Below are positions 61,782 through 64,000 of a DNA stretch of 64,000 bases, piece after piece. The translations under genes and the position numbers were made by a program. Under the pieces are notes generated by a model, which was not told where the DNA came from, ran no database searches, and saw nothing but the letters and a program-made list of their open reading frames with translations. The DNA lies in NCBI GenBank assembly GCA_024529925.1, contig JAFEUB010000910.1:410001-474000 (forward strand), given 5' to 3'. The number at the start of each line of letters is the position of its first letter. Position 1 is the first letter of the stretch. Source of the stretch: Ophthalmolycus amberensis. Its lineage: Eukaryota > Chordata > Actinopteri > Perciformes > Zoarcidae.

Positions 61782-62708
61782 GTGGAGGAAAGTTGCAGGC
61801 TTGATAAGGAGACTGAAGAAAGCAGGAAACTTGGCTGGGGCTGTGGCTCCATCTGGTGGACATTCAGGAATACTGCAAGAAGAAGATTTCTGGAGCTGTG
61901 GCTCCATCTGGTGGCACTTAAGGAGTACTGCGTCCAGAAAATTTTTATTGAAAAAAAGAAAAGAAAAAAGAAAACAACTTTGGCTGGAGCTGTGGCTCCA
62001 TCTGGTGGCTATTTCGGAGTACTGCGTGCAGAAGATATGGCTGGGGCTGTGGCTCCACCTGGTGGCTATTCAGGAGTACTGCGTGCAAAATTTAAAAAAG
62101 CAGTCACAGAAGCAGGAGGCAAAACTGCATGGAAAAGAGACAAGACCAACTGGGATAAATGCATGAAACGATGGAAAGAGGAGGGATGGTGGAAGGCGGC
62201 CAGTCCACTACCTCCATCGGTCAACAACCTTCGGCTCTTTACCAACGATTTGACAAAACGAGTGTCTCAAGCACAGACTGCAGAGAGGAATCAAACGACA
62301 AATCAAACCAAGCGATGGGGGTTCGCTAACCCACTGAAGCAAGCCCGTAAAGACAGAGAAGAGGAACAGCGAGTGGCAATGATGGCACTAGGAACGGCCA
62401 TGACGGATCGGATGCAGGTGGACATGCCGACCGGAAAAGAAAAAACCAGGCCCCATCTGCCACTCGACATCAACCCCCTTGACAGTACCCCCCTCGACAT
62501 CACCCCTACCACACAAGCCCCGGTAGGTCCAGAAAAGACCGGGCCAGGCATCTCTGGCCTCGGCCCCTCCCCCGCCCTCAACTGGCCTGTATCCAGCACT
62601 CCCTCCAGTTCCTCCCCCATACTCCTCCAACAATCCGGTTATACAAGCACCGGTGAGAACAGTAAAAGGAGGAATGCTCACAGGAGCATTCAAGATGGCA
62701 CTAGATAA
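61782..62708 (+). pseudogene. Retroelement gag, 5' part, first frame
   Basis: Open frame of 308 codons. The first ~100 codons span four copies of a GCTGTGGCTCCATCTGGTGG-type repeat (61833-62090) and may be leader sequence. Codons after about 110 (KTAWKRDKTNWDKCMKRWKE) look like a matrix-type region rich in Trp and Lys, then a proline-rich stretch. Coding appears to switch to another frame somewhere between about 62527 and 62640. The true start is uncertain. Confidence 0.5.
61833..62090 (+). repeat. Four dispersed-tandem units in the gag leader
   Basis: GCTGTGGCTCCATCTGGTGG (or a one-base variant) recurs at about 61839, 61897, 61989 and 62046, each followed by sequence like AGGAGTACTGCGTGCAGAA. 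Spacing varies from about 57 to 92 bp because of an A-rich insertion. Confidence 0.75.
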
Positions 62709-63873
62709 AGGGTGTACCATCGAGACGGACTCCACCTCCACAGAGCGAGCAATGAGAGGCATGATGAAGAGGGTGGAGATGTTGGAAAGAGCTATGACAA
62801 GAGTCCCCAGTAGGGAACACAAAGAGGATCTTCAAGGAGCAGTGGGAGGCCAGCCGTACAACGAGGAGGAAGGAGAGGACAGGCGGCAGAGAAAACTCGA
62901 TCAGGAGCGCTTGCAGCAACTCCACGAGGAAGACGTTGCCAGAACAGCTCGCCCCATGAACTCAGGAGACACCAATGTGGCCAGCAGCCTGTACTACGAT
63001 CCTGCAGGCAGAAGACAGCCATCACCAAGGGACTCAAGCGGACCAAATACAATGGAGCAGCTCTCTGTCCTGCGAGCAGGGGCTGAAGAACTAGAACAGA
63101 CTTTAGCCTCAGTTATGGGCTACGGCAGAGAGACCAGCAACCAAGGAGCACCGGTGGAGCGGTCAACATATGAGGTGACGGGCACTCTACACGGAAAAGT
63201 CACCCCCCTCAAGGCAGGGACTGGAGCTCCTCCCCCCCAGTATCACCTTCGGTCCCATGGCCCGCCCTCCAAAGGAGAAACAGAAGAGATTGATGCCGGT
63301 GAATATCCCCTGAGAGCAGCCCCCACTCTCGCGCAGCCACGGCGTGTCCAATTTGTGCCTTTTGGGTTTGCAGACATGACCTCCATGGTACAGCAGCTCC
63401 CATCCCTCCACGCGGGAGCCGATCCATGGATTGAGCTCACGGAATCCTTGACTGCTGGCCAACAGATGGCAGTAGGCGACCTGAGAGCCCTTCTCTCCCG
63501 CTGTCTGGACCCATCCCAGTGTACTGCCCTACTATACATGGCAGGCGCTGGTGTGGCACCAGATGCCGACCCCTTTGATCGATATCGTACAGCGTTGTGG
63601 CAGGAGCTCAGAACTAAGTTCCCCACTCCAGTGAACCAAGGCGCAGTGGCAGCATTCATCTGGGCCCCGGCAGAGCCCCCGCCCCTGTACTTGGCCAGAG
63701 CAGAACAAGTGTGGCGCCAGGCCTTCAGAGAGCCACATGATGCAAGCATTACCACAGTGGCACTATGGCGCACAATGGTAAAACGAGGCCTCCCTGATGG
63801 ACCTCGCCAGTGCATGGACGCAGTGGTTGGCCTAGAAGAAATGACACAAGACATGTGGAACGCCCAGCTCTGA
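62653..63873 (+). pseudogene. Retroelement gag, capsid region, second frame
   Basis: This frame is open from 62527, encodes a PPPY late-domain-like motif at 62611-62622, and continues through a coiled-coil-like segment into a capsid-like region (VQFVPFGFADMTSMVQQLPS, then AVGDLRALLSRC). The pattern resembles gag capsids of fish retrovirus-like elements. An in-frame TGA at 63871-63873 ends it, but the same frame continues open to the window end with a Lys/Glu-rich helix. Frameshift and stop suggest a defective copy; polymerase genes would lie beyond 64000. Confidence 0.6.
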
Positions 63874-64000
63874 CATTACCTCTCTAAGCACATTCAAACT
63901 GAGGCTGGTAGCGACACAGAAATTAAGGCCCTGCAGAAGGCCCTACTCAAGAAACAACTCAAAGAACAAGACGCGGCTGAGGCAACCAAGAAATCTAAGG

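Overview
The window is teleost fish nuclear DNA, probably from a spiny-rayed (acanthomorph) species. The evidence is multi-exon genes with GT-AG introns, a fish-type C2H2 zinc-finger gene with a characteristic two-exon layout, a fast-skeletal-type myosin rod fragment, and dense fish-style hAT, PIF/Harbinger, Gypsy, L1 and LTR-retrovirus-like insertions.

The backbone is a tandem segmental duplication of a three-part block: a small HERC-type E3 ligase gene (+ strand), a C2H2 zinc-finger gene (- strand) and a piece of a myosin heavy chain rod (- strand). Block 1 has HERC exons 6-23 (163-8065; the 5' end lies before the window), ZNF (19414-23818) and MYH exons (24749-26525). Block 2 has a complete 23-exon HERC gene (32997-48235, 980 aa, open throughout), ZNF (54135-58236) and a MYH piece (59165-59811). 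Matching points at both ends of the block sit about 34.42 kb apart, but the interior has diverged by independent insertions.

Between the HERC and ZNF genes of block 1 (8.8-18.5 kb) lies a nested transposon cluster: a hAT element containing a 29-bp minisatellite and a second transposon, then a hAT fragment, a Gypsy pol split by a Harbinger element, and another hAT. Between the blocks (26.5-31.1 kb) are more hAT and Harbinger remnants and a solo LTR. The large intron 12 of the second HERC gene holds a decayed L1-type LINE interrupted by a hAT copy, plus long trinucleotide and 134-bp repeats. From 59812 to the window end an LTR retroelement (LTR, initiator-Met tRNA primer site, broken gag) is inserted into a myosin exon.

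The most interesting biology is the HERC pair. The complete copy has an interferon-type promoter: two ISRE-like sites immediately upstream of the start codon, within a promoter segment that is itself tandemly duplicated. HECT-domain exons and introns are nearly identical between the copies, while the linker after the RCC1 propeller and the exon at the start of the HECT domain differ strongly. This fits a diversifying, interferon-inducible antiviral E3 ligase family. The two ZNF paralogs differ in finger number (8 versus 4), so they probably bind different DNA targets.
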